DNA of 64,000 nt. Source: Paracoccus sp. UBA889 (GTDB lineage Bacteria > Pseudomonadota > Alphaproteobacteria > Rhodobacterales > Rhodobacteraceae). Below, piece by piece: positions 35,967-46,141 of this stretch; positions within the stretch are counted from its first letter, which is position 1, and each line of letters starts with the position of its first letter. A model generated the notes under the pieces. That model ran no database searches, was not told the DNA's origin, and was given only the letters and a program-made list of their open reading frames with translations. The DNA is taken from positions 1-64,000 of the forward strand of contig DBFD01000073.1 in NCBI GenBank assembly GCA_002294185.1, written 5' to 3'. The translations under genes and the position numbers were made by a program.

Positions 35967-37388
35967 ATGCGATTGAACACCATTTCCGGCCGATTCGCTG
36001 CACTGACGATCATTTTCGTCGTGCTGGCCGAGTTGTTCATCCTGCTGCCGGCCTTGTCACGCTTTCGGCTGGACTTTCTGGAATCGCGTCTGGAGCGGGC
36101 GCAGATCGCATCGCTGGCGCTGCTGGCGACCGATGAATCGCTGACCAGCGACCTGGAATCGGAATTGTTGCAGAATGCCGGCGTGCTGAACGTTGTGCTT
36201 CGCCGCGATAACGTGCGCCAGCTGGTCCTGTCCTCGCCCATCCGCGATCAGGTCAGCGCGACCTACGATCTGCGCGAAGAAGGCGTCGTGCAGACGATCG
36301 ACGATGCTCTGGTCACGCTGCTGGACGACAGGGACGAAACCGTGCGCGTCATCGGCTCTCCGGTCAATCAGGCGGGCCAGCTGATCGAGATCACCATGAA
36401 GACCGCCCCCCTGCGCGGCGCGATGATCGATTACGGGCTGCGGTTGCTGGTGCTGTCGGCGGCGTTTTCGATACTGACCGGGATCCTGCTCAACATCGCG
36501 GCTCAGCGGCTGATCCTGGTGCCGATCCGGCGCGTGATCAGCCATATGACCTCTTACGCGCTGGAACCCGACAACACGCGCCACATCATCACCCCCAACG
36601 CCCGCCTGGCCGAATTGCGTGACGCCGAAACGGCGCTGGAGGCGATGCAGAAGACCGTCACCTCGTCGCTGAAGCAGAAGGAGAGGATGGCGCAGCTTGG
36701 CGAGGCTGTGGCCAAGATCAGCCACGATCTGCGCAACATCCTGACGACGGCCCAGATCTTTGCCGACCGGCTGGAGGATAGCGCCGATCCCAAGGTTCGC
36801 CGCGCCGCGCCCAAGCTGGTGAACTCGATCTCTCGCGCAGTGAACCTGTGCGAAACGACCCTGGCCTTCGGCAAGGCGGAAGAGCCTGCGCCGTCCCTGT
36901 CGCGTTTCAACCTGACCCAGCTTGCCGCCGAGGTGATCGAGGCCGAGACGCTGGCGGGCGAAGCCGCGGGGCAGGTCGAATTCGTCACCGACATCGCGCC
37001 CAGCCTGACGATCCGCGCCGACCGCGATCAGCTTTACCGTGTGCTGGCGAACCTGTCGCGGAACGCGCGACAGGCGATCGAGGGCACCGGCAGCCCCGGC
37101 GCAATCGAGATCGGAGCGGGCGAGACCGATTCCGAATGGTGGATTCGCGTTGGCGATTCGGGCCCGGGTCTGCCCGAGAAGGCGCGCGAATACCTGTTCA
37201 AGCCTTTCAGCGGCAGTTCGCGGAAGGGCGGCACCGGACTGGGCCTGACCATCGCCGCCGATCTGATCCGCGGCCATGGGGGCCGGCTGGAACTGGTCCG
37301 CAGCGACGAAGAGGGCAGCGAATTCATGATCCACATTCCGCGCGACATGGCGATCTTGCCGGCGCGTGCGGGCGCCGCCGCGCGATAG
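35967..37388 (+). CDS. Membrane-bound sensor histidine kinase (orphan)
   Basis: The 473-residue kinase has two membrane helices (about 11-30 and 157-179) enclosing a periplasmic domain of about 125 residues, then a HAMP-like linker. The phospho-acceptor is His253 in ISHDLRNILTT. The catalytic domain has NLSRNARQAI (N-box), VGDSGPGL (G1) and GGTGLGLTIAADLI (G2). No response-regulator gene is adjacent, so the partner and signal are unknown. Confidence 0.93.
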   Translation: MRLNTISGRFAALTIIFVVLAELFILLPALSRFRLDFLESRLERAQIASLALLATDESLTSDLESELLQNAGVLNVVLRRDNVRQLVLSSPIRDQVSATYDLREEGVVQTIDDALVTLLDDRDETVRVIGSPVNQAGQLIEITMKTAPLRGAMIDYGLRLLVLSAAFSILTGILLNIAAQRLILVPIRRVISHMTSYALEPDNTRHIITPNARLAELRDAETALEAMQKTVTSSLKQKERMAQLGEAVAKISHDLRNILTTAQIFADRLEDSADPKVRRAAPKLVNSISRAVNLCETTLAFGKAEEPAPSLSRFNLTQLAAEVIEAETLAGEAAGQVEFVTDIAPSLTIRADRDQLYRVLANLSRNARQAIEGTGSPGAIEIGAGETDSEWWIRVGDSGPGLPEKAREYLFKPFSGSSRKGGTGLGLTIAADLIRGHGGRLELVRSDEEGSEFMIHIPRDMAILPARAGAAAR

Positions 37389-37420
37389 GGAAAATGGCGT
37401 GGAAAATGCGCCGCACCCTC

Positions 37421-37449
37421 TTGCATCCGCTGGGAGGGGGGGGTAGACC
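37421..37449 (+). promoter_or_regulatory. Candidate promoter of the tRNA-Arg gene
   Basis: TTGCAT (37421-37426) is followed after 17 bases by TAGACC (37444-37449). The expected start near 37456 lies just before the tRNA, as is common for tRNA genes in this group. Confidence 0.5.
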
Positions 37450-37462
37450 ACCGCCCTACGAC

Positions 37463-37539
37463 GGACCCGTAGCTCAGCTGGATAGAGCACCAGACTACGA
37501 ATCTGGGGGTCGGGCGTTCGAATCGCTCCGGGTCCGCCA
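37463..37539 (+). tRNA. tRNA-Arg (anticodon ACG)
   Basis: A complete 77-base cloverleaf is readable: acceptor GGACCCG (37463-37469) with CGGGTCC (37529-37535), D arm with AGCTCAGCTGGATAGAGC, anticodon loop CTACGAA (anticodon ACG), T loop GTTCGAATC. The CCA end is encoded (37537-37539). The ACG anticodon is normally edited at A34 to inosine by TadA. Confidence 0.98.
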
Positions 37540-37568
37540 TTACAGCATCCAACCGTCCCAAGCCGGAC

Positions 37569-39164
37569 TCACATGCCCATCTCTCGCAGGACGGCGGGCA
37601 GTGTCTGGGGCAGATCGTCGCCGATCAGTCCGGGGCCGAAGGCGCGAGCCGCCTTGGCATGCAGCAGGGTTCCCCAACCGGCGGCCTCCGGCGCAGGCAG
37701 GCCGCGCGCCAGCAGGCCGGCGATGATCCCGGCCAGCACGTCGCCCGCGCCGGCCGTTGCCAGCCAGGGAATGTCGAAGGCGGAGTGAATGATGACCCTG
37801 CCATGCGGGTTGGCGCCGTCACAGGACGGCGGCGCAGCGATCACCGTGTCGGGGCCTTTCAACAGCACAATCGCACCGCAGCGCGCGGCGGCCTCGCGCG
37901 CGGCGTCTATTCTGGAAAAGGCCGGGCCGCGCTCGGGCAGCGCCCCGAGACGGTCGGCCAGGTCGGGAAACAGCCGCGCGAATTCGCCTTCATGCGGTGT
38001 CAGCACGCAGCCTTGGTGCAGCGTCGCGCGCATGGCCGGCGCCCCCGCAATCGCCGTGATCGCGTCAGCATCGATCACGCAGGACCGGCGCGAAGCCAGA
38101 AGCGCCGGCAGCAAGACCCCCGCACGGTCCACCCCGCAGCCGGGACCGATCGCCACAGCACGGATCCGGGCGTCGCTCAGCATCCGCTCAAGATCGTCGG
38201 CGCTGTCCACACACCGCCGCATCAGCGCGTCGGGCGGTCCGGCATGATCGCCCATCGCTGCCTCGGGCGGGCCGATCGTCACCAGACCGGCGCCCACGCG
38301 CAGGGCTGCCCGCGCCGTCAGTCGCGCAGCACCGCCCCTGCCGGCCGGACCCGCAAGGACCAGCGCGTGACCATGGACGAATTTATGCGCCGCCTGATCC
38401 GATCGTTTGGCCAGCCTTGCGATGCCGGACTCGCGCATCCGTGTCGGGCCGATCGGAGGCCATATCGCTGCAAGCGACGGCGGGACGGGCTTTTGGTCGC
38501 GCCAGCCTGAAAGCCCGATATCCGCGATCACCAGATCACCGCAGAGGACAGGGCCGAGGCCGATGAGATGGCCAGGCTTGGGGCTGTCGAAGGCCACGGT
38601 CAACGCGGCGCGGGGATCATCCGGGCTGCCCTTGCGCGGCCTGCCCAGCATCGCGCCGCTGTCCATGCACAGGCCGCTGGGGCAATCGACCGCGACCATC
38701 CGGTTCCCGAATCTGTCTGTCCCGAGGCCGGCCAGAACGTCTGCGATCGCGCCCTCGGGCGGGCGGGTCAGACCGGTGCCGAAGATCGCATCGACGCAGA
38801 GATCCTCGCCCTCGGCGCGCCGCAGGGATTGCCGGGTCAGGGGTTCGACAGGGCCGATCTGGCGCCAGCGTCGCTGCATCTCGGCGGCATCGGCGCCGCG
38901 CCGGCTGTCCACGCCCAGAACCCGTGCCCGCCAGCCCGCGCGGGCCAGATGACGGGCGATCACATAGCCGTCGCCACCATTGTTTCCGGGGCCGCACAGG
39001 ACGGTGACCTGTCCCGGCCTGGGCCAGCGCAGGCGAATCTGGCCCGCTACCGCGGCGCCAGCCCGCTCCATCAGGGTCAGTCCCGAAACCCGGCCGCCGG
39101 ACATGGCGGCGGATTCGATGGCGCGCATTTGGGCGGTGGTCAGGATTTCCGTGCCTGTCAGCAT
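37569..39164 (-). CDS. Bifunctional NAD(P)H-hydrate epimerase / ADP-dependent NAD(P)H-hydrate dehydratase
   Basis: This enzyme repairs hydrated NADH and NADPH. The N-terminal half (about 1-225) is the YjeF_N epimerase with VTVLCGPGNNGGDGYVIARHL and FGTGLTRP. The C-terminal half (about 250-531) is the carbohydrate-kinase-like dehydratase with VLTPHEGEFARLFPD, IVLLKGPDTVIA and WLATAGAGDVLAGIIAGLLA. The start at 39164 gives 531 aa; a frame 24 bases longer is possible. It faces the tRNA and is divergent from glnB. Confidence 0.95.
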   Translation of the reverse strand: MLTGTEILTTAQMRAIESAAMSGGRVSGLTLMERAGAAVAGQIRLRWPRPGQVTVLCGPGNNGGDGYVIARHLARAGWRARVLGVDSRRGADAAEMQRRWRQIGPVEPLTRQSLRRAEGEDLCVDAIFGTGLTRPPEGAIADVLAGLGTDRFGNRMVAVDCPSGLCMDSGAMLGRPRKGSPDDPRAALTVAFDSPKPGHLIGLGPVLCGDLVIADIGLSGWRDQKPVPPSLAAIWPPIGPTRMRESGIARLAKRSDQAAHKFVHGHALVLAGPAGRGGAARLTARAALRVGAGLVTIGPPEAAMGDHAGPPDALMRRCVDSADDLERMLSDARIRAVAIGPGCGVDRAGVLLPALLASRRSCVIDADAITAIAGAPAMRATLHQGCVLTPHEGEFARLFPDLADRLGALPERGPAFSRIDAAREAAARCGAIVLLKGPDTVIAAPPSCDGANPHGRVIIHSAFDIPWLATAGAGDVLAGIIAGLLARGLPAPEAAGWGTLLHAKAARAFGPGLIGDDLPQTLPAVLREMGM

Positions 39165-39271
39165 TGTGTCTGCCTGATATATTGCCATTATGCCTTAAAA
39201 ACGAGCAATGAATCGCGGTCCGGTGGTTTGCGCCCCCGATCCCCGCCGCGCCGCATTTACCCGCGTGATGA

Positions 39272-39658
<387 letters not shown>

Positions 39659-39688
39659 GAGAACCGGCAAGGTCAACACCACTTCCGC

Positions 39689-39712
39689 ACCCGGCGCCCT
39701 GACACGCCGGGT
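39689..39712 (+). other. Hairpin between glnB and glnA
   Basis: ACCCGGCG (39689-39696) and CGCCGGGT (39705-39712) form a perfect 8-bp stem with an 8-base loop. No T run follows. It may be a processing site that lets glnB and glnA accumulate to different levels. Confidence 0.5.
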
Positions 39713-39736
39713 CGCAATGACGCAGAAAGGGAAGAG

Positions 39737-41143
<1,407 letters not shown>

Positions 41144-41167
41144 TCGCCCCTGGACAGTGATCGGGAG

Positions 41168-41192
41168 AAGGGCGCCGCGAGGCGCCCTTTTT
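41168..41192 (+). terminator. Intrinsic terminator after glnA
   Basis: AAGGGCGCC (41168-41176), a GCGA tetraloop and GGCGCCCTT (41181-41189) form a perfect stem followed by TTTTT. It is one of the clearest terminators in the window. Confidence 0.9.
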
Positions 41193-41284
41193 CGTCGGCC
41201 GGTTTCGCCGGCGCCAGGCCTGCGCTAAAGCGACAGGGATTGACGGTGAGGCAGGAGCGGCATGAGACAGGCCGGACAGATACG

Positions 41285-42430
41285 ATGACACCGGCCGCGC
41301 GCATTGCCGCCGCCGCCGATATCCTGGACCGGATCCTCGCCGGCGATCCGGCCGAGGCGGCGCTGCTGCGCTGGTCGCGCGGCAGCCGCTTTGCCGGCTC
41401 GGGCGACCGCGCGGCCATCCGCGATCTGGTCTTTCATGCCCTGCGCTGCCGCAACAGCCTTGCCCATCGTGGCGGCGTGATGAGCGGGCGCGGCCTGATG
41501 ATCGGCCTGCTGCGCGACGAGGGCCGCGATCCCTGCGCGCTGTTCACCGGCGAGGGTCACGCCCCGGCCCCGCTGACTGCCGAGGAAATGACCGACCATC
41601 CGGGCGATGCCATCGATCTTCCCGACTGGATCCTGCCGCGCTGGCGGGCGTCGCTGGGGCCGCGCGCCGATGACGAGGCCGCGGCCTTGCGCCTGCGGGC
41701 ACCGGTCTGGTTGCGGGTGAACCCGTTGCGCGCCACTTTGCCCGAGGCCCTCGCAGCCCTGGCGGAGGACGAGATCGCGGCCGAATCCCACCTGCAACTG
41801 CCCTCTGCGCTGCGCGTCACGCGCAACGAGCGGCGTCTTTCCACCAGCCGCGCCTATCGCGACGGAGTGGTCGAGCTTCAGGATCTGTCGGTGCAACTGG
41901 CCTGTGCGACGGTTCCGGTTCGGGCGGGGCAGCGGATCCTCGATTACTGCGCCGGCGGCGGTGGCAAGGCGCTGGCCCTTGCCGGGCGTGCCGAGAACCT
42001 TCGGATCGCCGCCCACGACGCCGATCGCGCTCGGATGCGCGATCTGCCCGTCCGTGCGGCGCGGTCCGGCGCGAAGGTCCAGATCGTGCCGCGGCCATCG
42101 GGGGTCTTCGATCTGGTGGTGGCGGACGTGCCCTGTTCCGGTTCGGGAACATGGCGGCGCAGCCCGGACGCCCGATGGCGCTTGTCCGAACCCGATCTGC
42201 AAGCTCTTGTCGCGGCGCAGGCAAGGATCCTGGACGACGCCTCGGGCCATGTGGCGACCGGCGGACTGCTGGCCTACATGACCTGCTCGATGCTGGATGA
42301 CGAAAATACCAGGCAGATCGCGGCCTTTCTGGCGCGCCGCCCGGATTTCGCCCTTCGCAGCGCGCATCGCTGGTCGCCCCTGTCCGCCAGCGACGGCTTT
42401 TTCCTGGCCCTGCTGGAGCGGTCGCGATGA
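41285..42430 (+). CDS. RsmB/NOP-family RNA (cytosine-C5) methyltransferase
   Basis: The 381-residue protein has a NusB-like N-terminal region (about 1-75) and a SAM-dependent methyltransferase domain with LDYCAGGGGKALALAGR (motif I). The two catalytic cysteines are in DVPCSGSGTWRRSPD and AYMTCSMLDDEN. The target is likely a cytosine in 16S rRNA, but this is not certain. The start at 41285 is chosen by family N-terminus; a poor TTG lies earlier. Its end overlaps an upstream in-frame ATG of cckA. Confidence 0.9.
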   Translation: MTPAARIAAAADILDRILAGDPAEAALLRWSRGSRFAGSGDRAAIRDLVFHALRCRNSLAHRGGVMSGRGLMIGLLRDEGRDPCALFTGEGHAPAPLTAEEMTDHPGDAIDLPDWILPRWRASLGPRADDEAAALRLRAPVWLRVNPLRATLPEALAALAEDEIAAESHLQLPSALRVTRNERRLSTSRAYRDGVVELQDLSVQLACATVPVRAGQRILDYCAGGGGKALALAGRAENLRIAAHDADRARMRDLPVRAARSGAKVQIVPRPSGVFDLVVADVPCSGSGTWRRSPDARWRLSEPDLQALVAAQARILDDASGHVATGGLLAYMTCSMLDDENTRQIAAFLARRPDFALRSAHRWSPLSASDGFFLALLERSR

Positions 42431-42448
42431 AAAATGTCCACAGGCGCA

Positions 42449-42463
42449 TTAACGCAATCTTAA
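42449..42463 (+). promoter_or_regulatory. CtrA-type box (TTAA-N7-TTAA) upstream of cckA
   Basis: TTAA (42449-42452) and TTAA (42460-42463) are spaced by exactly 7 bases, the core of the CtrA consensus. It lies 48 bases before the preferred cckA start. With about 65 percent GC, such a motif is expected well under once in 64 kb by chance. Confidence 0.5.
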
Positions 42464-42510
42464 GCTCGTCCGACCTATCCAGAACGAAACCGCGCAGAAG
42501 GGCGATTCGG

Positions 42511-44610
42511 ATGGATCAGTTGGACCGGATGTTGGGATTGTCGCGCAACGCCATGGCTGCCTTGCCGCTGCTGTTGCTGCCGATGGCGATCGGCGCGCTG
42601 ATTCTGGTGGTGATGCCGGGCAATCCCAGCGGCGCCGCGGCGATCGTGTTCTCGACCATCGCCGTGGCGTGGTATCTGCTGGGCGGCGCGATTTCGCTGG
42701 CGCATGGGTTTCAGGGCTACATGGCCCGGCGCGGGCTTTCGGCGCTGCGCCGCGAGGTGGCGTTGGCCGCGGAACCTGTCTGGGTCTGCGATGGCGAGGG
42801 TCAGGTTCTGTTTCAAAACGAGGCCAGTGAGGTCTTCGGCGATCTTCTGGGACGCAATATCGTGGCGCTGCTGGGGCAGATGCGCGCCGATGCCGAGGGC
42901 GATGCCGAGGATATGCTGGCCCGCGCGGGCAAGGGCGGATACGCCGAGCTGGCGCTTGATACCGGCGCCATGATCGCGCTGACCCGCTCCAGGGATGCGC
43001 CACTGCAATTGTGGTCTTTCCACATGCCTGGCGTGTCTCCGGTCGATGACGCGGCCATGGGCCATGCGCGGCCGGACGACGATTTCGACGCCCTGCCGGT
43101 CGCGCTGCTTCGGTTGTCGCCGGACGGTCTGATCCGGCGTGCCAATATCGCCGCACGAAAGCTGCTGGATGGCCGCCTGCCGTCCGAGACGCCGATCCAG
43201 CTTTCATCGCTGCTGGAAGGTCCGGGGCGGCCCATCGGCGACTGGCTGATCGACGCTCTGTCGGGGCGGCTTGACGGCCGTGCCGAGATGCTGCGGATGC
43301 GTGGTGCCGAAGGTCGCGCGGGCGAGCCTGCGCGCGATCGATACTTCCAGGTTGCCCTGGCCCCGGATCCCGTCGATCAGCCGGGACTGATCGCGGTCTT
43401 GCATGACGCCAGCGCGCTGAAGACGCTGGAGGCGCAGTTCGTGCAGAGTCAGAAGATGCAGGCGATCGGGCAGCTTGCGGGTGGCGTCGCGCATGATTTC
43501 AACAATCTTCTGACGGCGATCCGGGGACATTGCGATCTGCTGATGTTGCGCCACGACAAGGGCGATCCGGAATTCGCGGATCTCGACCAGATCAGCCAGA
43601 ATACCAACCGCGCGGCGGCGCTGGTCGGGCAGCTTCTGGCCTTCTCGCGCAAGCAGACCCTGAGGCTGGAGACGCTGGACCCGCGCGATACGCTGGCCGA
43701 TCTGACGCATCTGCTGAACCGTCTGGTGGGTGAACGGGTCGGGCTGACGATCACCAACGATCCCGCACTGCGTCCGATCCGCGCGGACAAGCGGCAACTG
43801 GAACAGGTCATCATGAATCTCGTGGTCAACGCGCGCGATGCCATGCCGCAGGGCGGCGAGATCAACGTTCGCGCCGACAACGTCTCGCTGCACAAACCCT
43901 TGTCGCGTGACAGGGTCGATTTGCCGAAAGGCAGCTATGTCCGCATCCGCGTGTCCGACGAAGGCTGCGGCATGTCGCCGGAAGTGCTGGACAAGATCTT
44001 CGAGCCGTTCTTCACCACAAAGCGCACCGGAGAGGGTACCGGCCTGGGCCTGTCGACGGCCTATGGTATCGTCAAGCAGACCGGCGGCTATATCTTCTGC
44101 GACAGCGAGCCTGGGCGAGGCACCTGCTTTTCGCTGTATTTTCCGGCGCATGATGCCGCCGCCGAAAGTTCGCCCGCAGCCTTGCCCGAACCGGTATCGG
44201 GGCGTGAACACGCCCCCGACCATCCCGCCTCGGTCCTTCTGGTCGAGGACGAGGCCCCTGTCCGGGCCTTCGCGGTCCGCGCCCTGCGGCTGAAGGGCTA
44301 TGAGGTTCACGAAGCCGACAGCGCCGAAAGCGCGCTTGAAATGCTGTCCGACAGCCGGCTGAAGATCGATGTCTTTGTCACCGACGTCGTGATGCCAGGC
44401 ATGGATGGACCAAGCTGGGTCAGAACCGCGCTGAGGGACCGGCCGAAGACCAGGGTTGTGTTCATGTCCGGCTATACCGACGACATTTTCGGCGAAGGCA
44501 GCATGCCGGTCCCGAATTCAGCCTTTCTCGCCAAGCCCTTCACCCTGGCCGAATTGACCCAGACCGTCGCACGTCAATTGTCGGCGCCGCCGGGACCGTC
44601 GCTGCATTGA
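42511..44610 (+). CDS. cckA: Hybrid histidine kinase CckA
   Basis: CckA feeds phosphate through ChpT to CtrA in the alphaproteobacterial cell-cycle and motility pathway. From the 42511 start (699 aa) there are two membrane helices (about 14-36 and 43-65), then PAS-like regions. The dimerization domain has His328 (GGVAHDFNNLLTAIRGH), the ATPase domain has NLVVNARDAM and GTGLGLSTAYGIV, and a receiver domain carries Asp625 (FVTDVVMPGMDG). An alternative start at 42427 overlaps the methyltransferase stop (ATGA) and would add 28 residues. I prefer 42511 because AAGGG is 8 bases upstream and the CtrA-type box then lies in the promoter region. Confidence 0.93.
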   Translation: MDQLDRMLGLSRNAMAALPLLLLPMAIGALILVVMPGNPSGAAAIVFSTIAVAWYLLGGAISLAHGFQGYMARRGLSALRREVALAAEPVWVCDGEGQVLFQNEASEVFGDLLGRNIVALLGQMRADAEGDAEDMLARAGKGGYAELALDTGAMIALTRSRDAPLQLWSFHMPGVSPVDDAAMGHARPDDDFDALPVALLRLSPDGLIRRANIAARKLLDGRLPSETPIQLSSLLEGPGRPIGDWLIDALSGRLDGRAEMLRMRGAEGRAGEPARDRYFQVALAPDPVDQPGLIAVLHDASALKTLEAQFVQSQKMQAIGQLAGGVAHDFNNLLTAIRGHCDLLMLRHDKGDPEFADLDQISQNTNRAAALVGQLLAFSRKQTLRLETLDPRDTLADLTHLLNRLVGERVGLTITNDPALRPIRADKRQLEQVIMNLVVNARDAMPQGGEINVRADNVSLHKPLSRDRVDLPKGSYVRIRVSDEGCGMSPEVLDKIFEPFFTTKRTGEGTGLGLSTAYGIVKQTGGYIFCDSEPGRGTCFSLYFPAHDAAAESSPAALPEPVSGREHAPDHPASVLLVEDEAPVRAFAVRALRLKGYEVHEADSAESALEMLSDSRLKIDVFVTDVVMPGMDGPSWVRTALRDRPKTRVVFMSGYTDDIFGEGSMPVPNSAFLAKPFTLAELTQTVARQLSAPPGPSLH

Positions 44611-44798
44611 CCCGCCGGATCGGATCAGCAGACCGGCACGGAGCGGGGCGAAAAAAACGGCAAAGGCAGGCAAAAGCCGACGATCGGGGAATCCGGTAAT
44701 GATTCGTTAACCGCTCGTCGCGCATCATCGGAGGCAGAATCGCCTCGGTTAACCAATTTCACTTGAAACGAGGTCCCGGATCGGGCATTCAGGCGTGA

Positions 44799-44813
44799 GA
44801 ACAAGAAGTGAAC
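44799..44813 (+). promoter_or_regulatory. SOS box of recA (LexA site, alphaproteobacterial type)
   Basis: GAAC (44799-44802), seven bases and GAAC (44810-44813) match the direct-repeat LexA site known from alphaproteobacteria. It lies 62 bases before the recA ATG. A weak promoter candidate, TTGAAA (44763-44768) and CATTCA (44786-44791), sits just upstream. The rest of the 265-base gap has two GTTAACC copies and no gene. Confidence 0.8.
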
Positions 44814-44875
44814 AATTCGCGGCGGCCCGGCAGATTGCTACGCCCGGATGGCTGTGAAATACATGTGAGGACGAC

Positions 44876-45946
44876 ATGGCACAGGCGAGCATTTTCGACA
44901 TGAACGACAAACGCGGCGCGGACAAGCAGAAGGCGCTGGACAGCGCGCTGGCTCAGATCGAGCGCCAGTTCGGCAAGGGCTCGATCATGAAACTGGGCGC
45001 CGACAATCCGGTGGCCGAGATCGAGTCAACCTCGACCGGATCGCTGGGGCTGGACATCGCGCTTGGAATCGGCGGTCTGCCCAAGGGGCGCATCGTCGAG
45101 ATCTATGGACCCGAGAGCAGCGGCAAGACGACGCTGACCCTTCATGCGGTGGCCGAGGAACAGAAGAAGGGCGGCGTCTGTGCCTTTGTCGATGCAGAAC
45201 ACGCGCTGGATCCGCAATATGCCCGCAAGCTGGGCGTCAACCTGGAGGAGCTGCTGATCAGCCAGCCCGATACAGGCGAGCAGGCGCTGGAGATCGTCGA
45301 TACTCTGGTCCGTTCCGGCGCGGTCAGCATGGTGGTGGTCGATTCCGTCGCCGCGCTGACACCCAAGGCCGAGATCGAGGGCGATATGGGCGACCATCAG
45401 GTTGGCGCGCAGGCCCGATTGATGAGCCAGGCGATGCGCAAGCTGACCGCCAGCATCGGCCGCAGCAATTGCATGGTCATCTTCATCAACCAGATCCGCA
45501 TGAAGATCGGCGTGATGTTCGGCAGTCCCGAGACCACGTCGGGCGGGAACGCGCTGAAATTCTATGCGTCCGTGCGTCTGGACATTCGCCGCATCGGCTC
45601 GATCAAGGATCGCGACGAGGTGATCGGGAATACGACGCGGGTGAAGGTCGTCAAGAACAAGGTTGCCCCGCCCTTCCGGCAGGTCGAATTCGACATCCTG
45701 TATGGCGAGGGCATCAGCAAGGTCGGCGAACTGGTCGATCTGGGCGTCAAGGCCGGCGTGGTCGAGAAATCGGGCGCGTGGTATTCGCATGGCGACGAAC
45801 GGATCGGCCAGGGACGCGAGAACGCCAAGCAATATCTGCGCGACAATCCCGATATCGCCTATGCGATCGAGGACAAGATCCGGGCCAGCCATGGTCTGGA
45901 TTTCGGCGTCGCGGGCGGCGAGGACGAAAAGCTGACCGAGGATTGA
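44876..45946 (+). CDS. recA: Recombinase RecA
   Basis: RecA forms filaments on single-stranded DNA, drives strand exchange and stimulates LexA self-cleavage. The 356-residue protein has Walker [10 protein letters not shown] (78-86), the [21 protein letters not shown] block and [41 protein letters not shown] loop L2 region. It ends with the usual acidic tail. TGAGGACGAC precedes the ATG. A clear terminator follows. Confidence 0.99.
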   Translation: MAQASIFDMNDKRGADKQKALDSALAQIERQFGKGSIMKLGADNPVAEIESTSTGSLGLDIALGIGGLPKGRIVEIYGPESSGKTTLTLHAVAEEQKKGGVCAFVDAEHALDPQYARKLGVNLEELLISQPDTGEQALEIVDTLVRSGAVSMVVVDSVAALTPKAEIEGDMGDHQVGAQARLMSQAMRKLTASIGRSNCMVIFINQIRMKIGVMFGSPETTSGGNALKFYASVRLDIRRIGSIKDRDEVIGNTTRVKVVKNKVAPPFRQVEFDILYGEGISKVGELVDLGVKAGVVEKSGAWYSHGDERIGQGRENAKQYLRDNPDIAYAIEDKIRASHGLDFGVAGGEDEKLTED

Positions 45947-45970
45947 AGCAACGGGCAGACCGACCATTCG

Positions 45971-46007
45971 ACGCGCGCGGGGGGCAATCCTTCGCGCGTT
46001 TTCTTTT
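45971..46007 (+). terminator. Intrinsic terminator after recA
   Basis: ACGCGCG (45971-45977) pairs with CGCGCGT (45993-45999), with extra G-C pairing inside the loop, and is followed by TTTTCTTTT. Confidence 0.75.
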
Positions 46008-46141
46008 CCGGTCGGCGCCTTTCTCCGGCTGGGTATCAGCGCGCGGCGGGATCGCTGGACAGCGGGCACGGCGGACGATAGACCGAACGCCAGCTTTTGC
46101 GGCGCGGGGACGCCGCGATATTCCTGCGATGAAGGCCGCTC

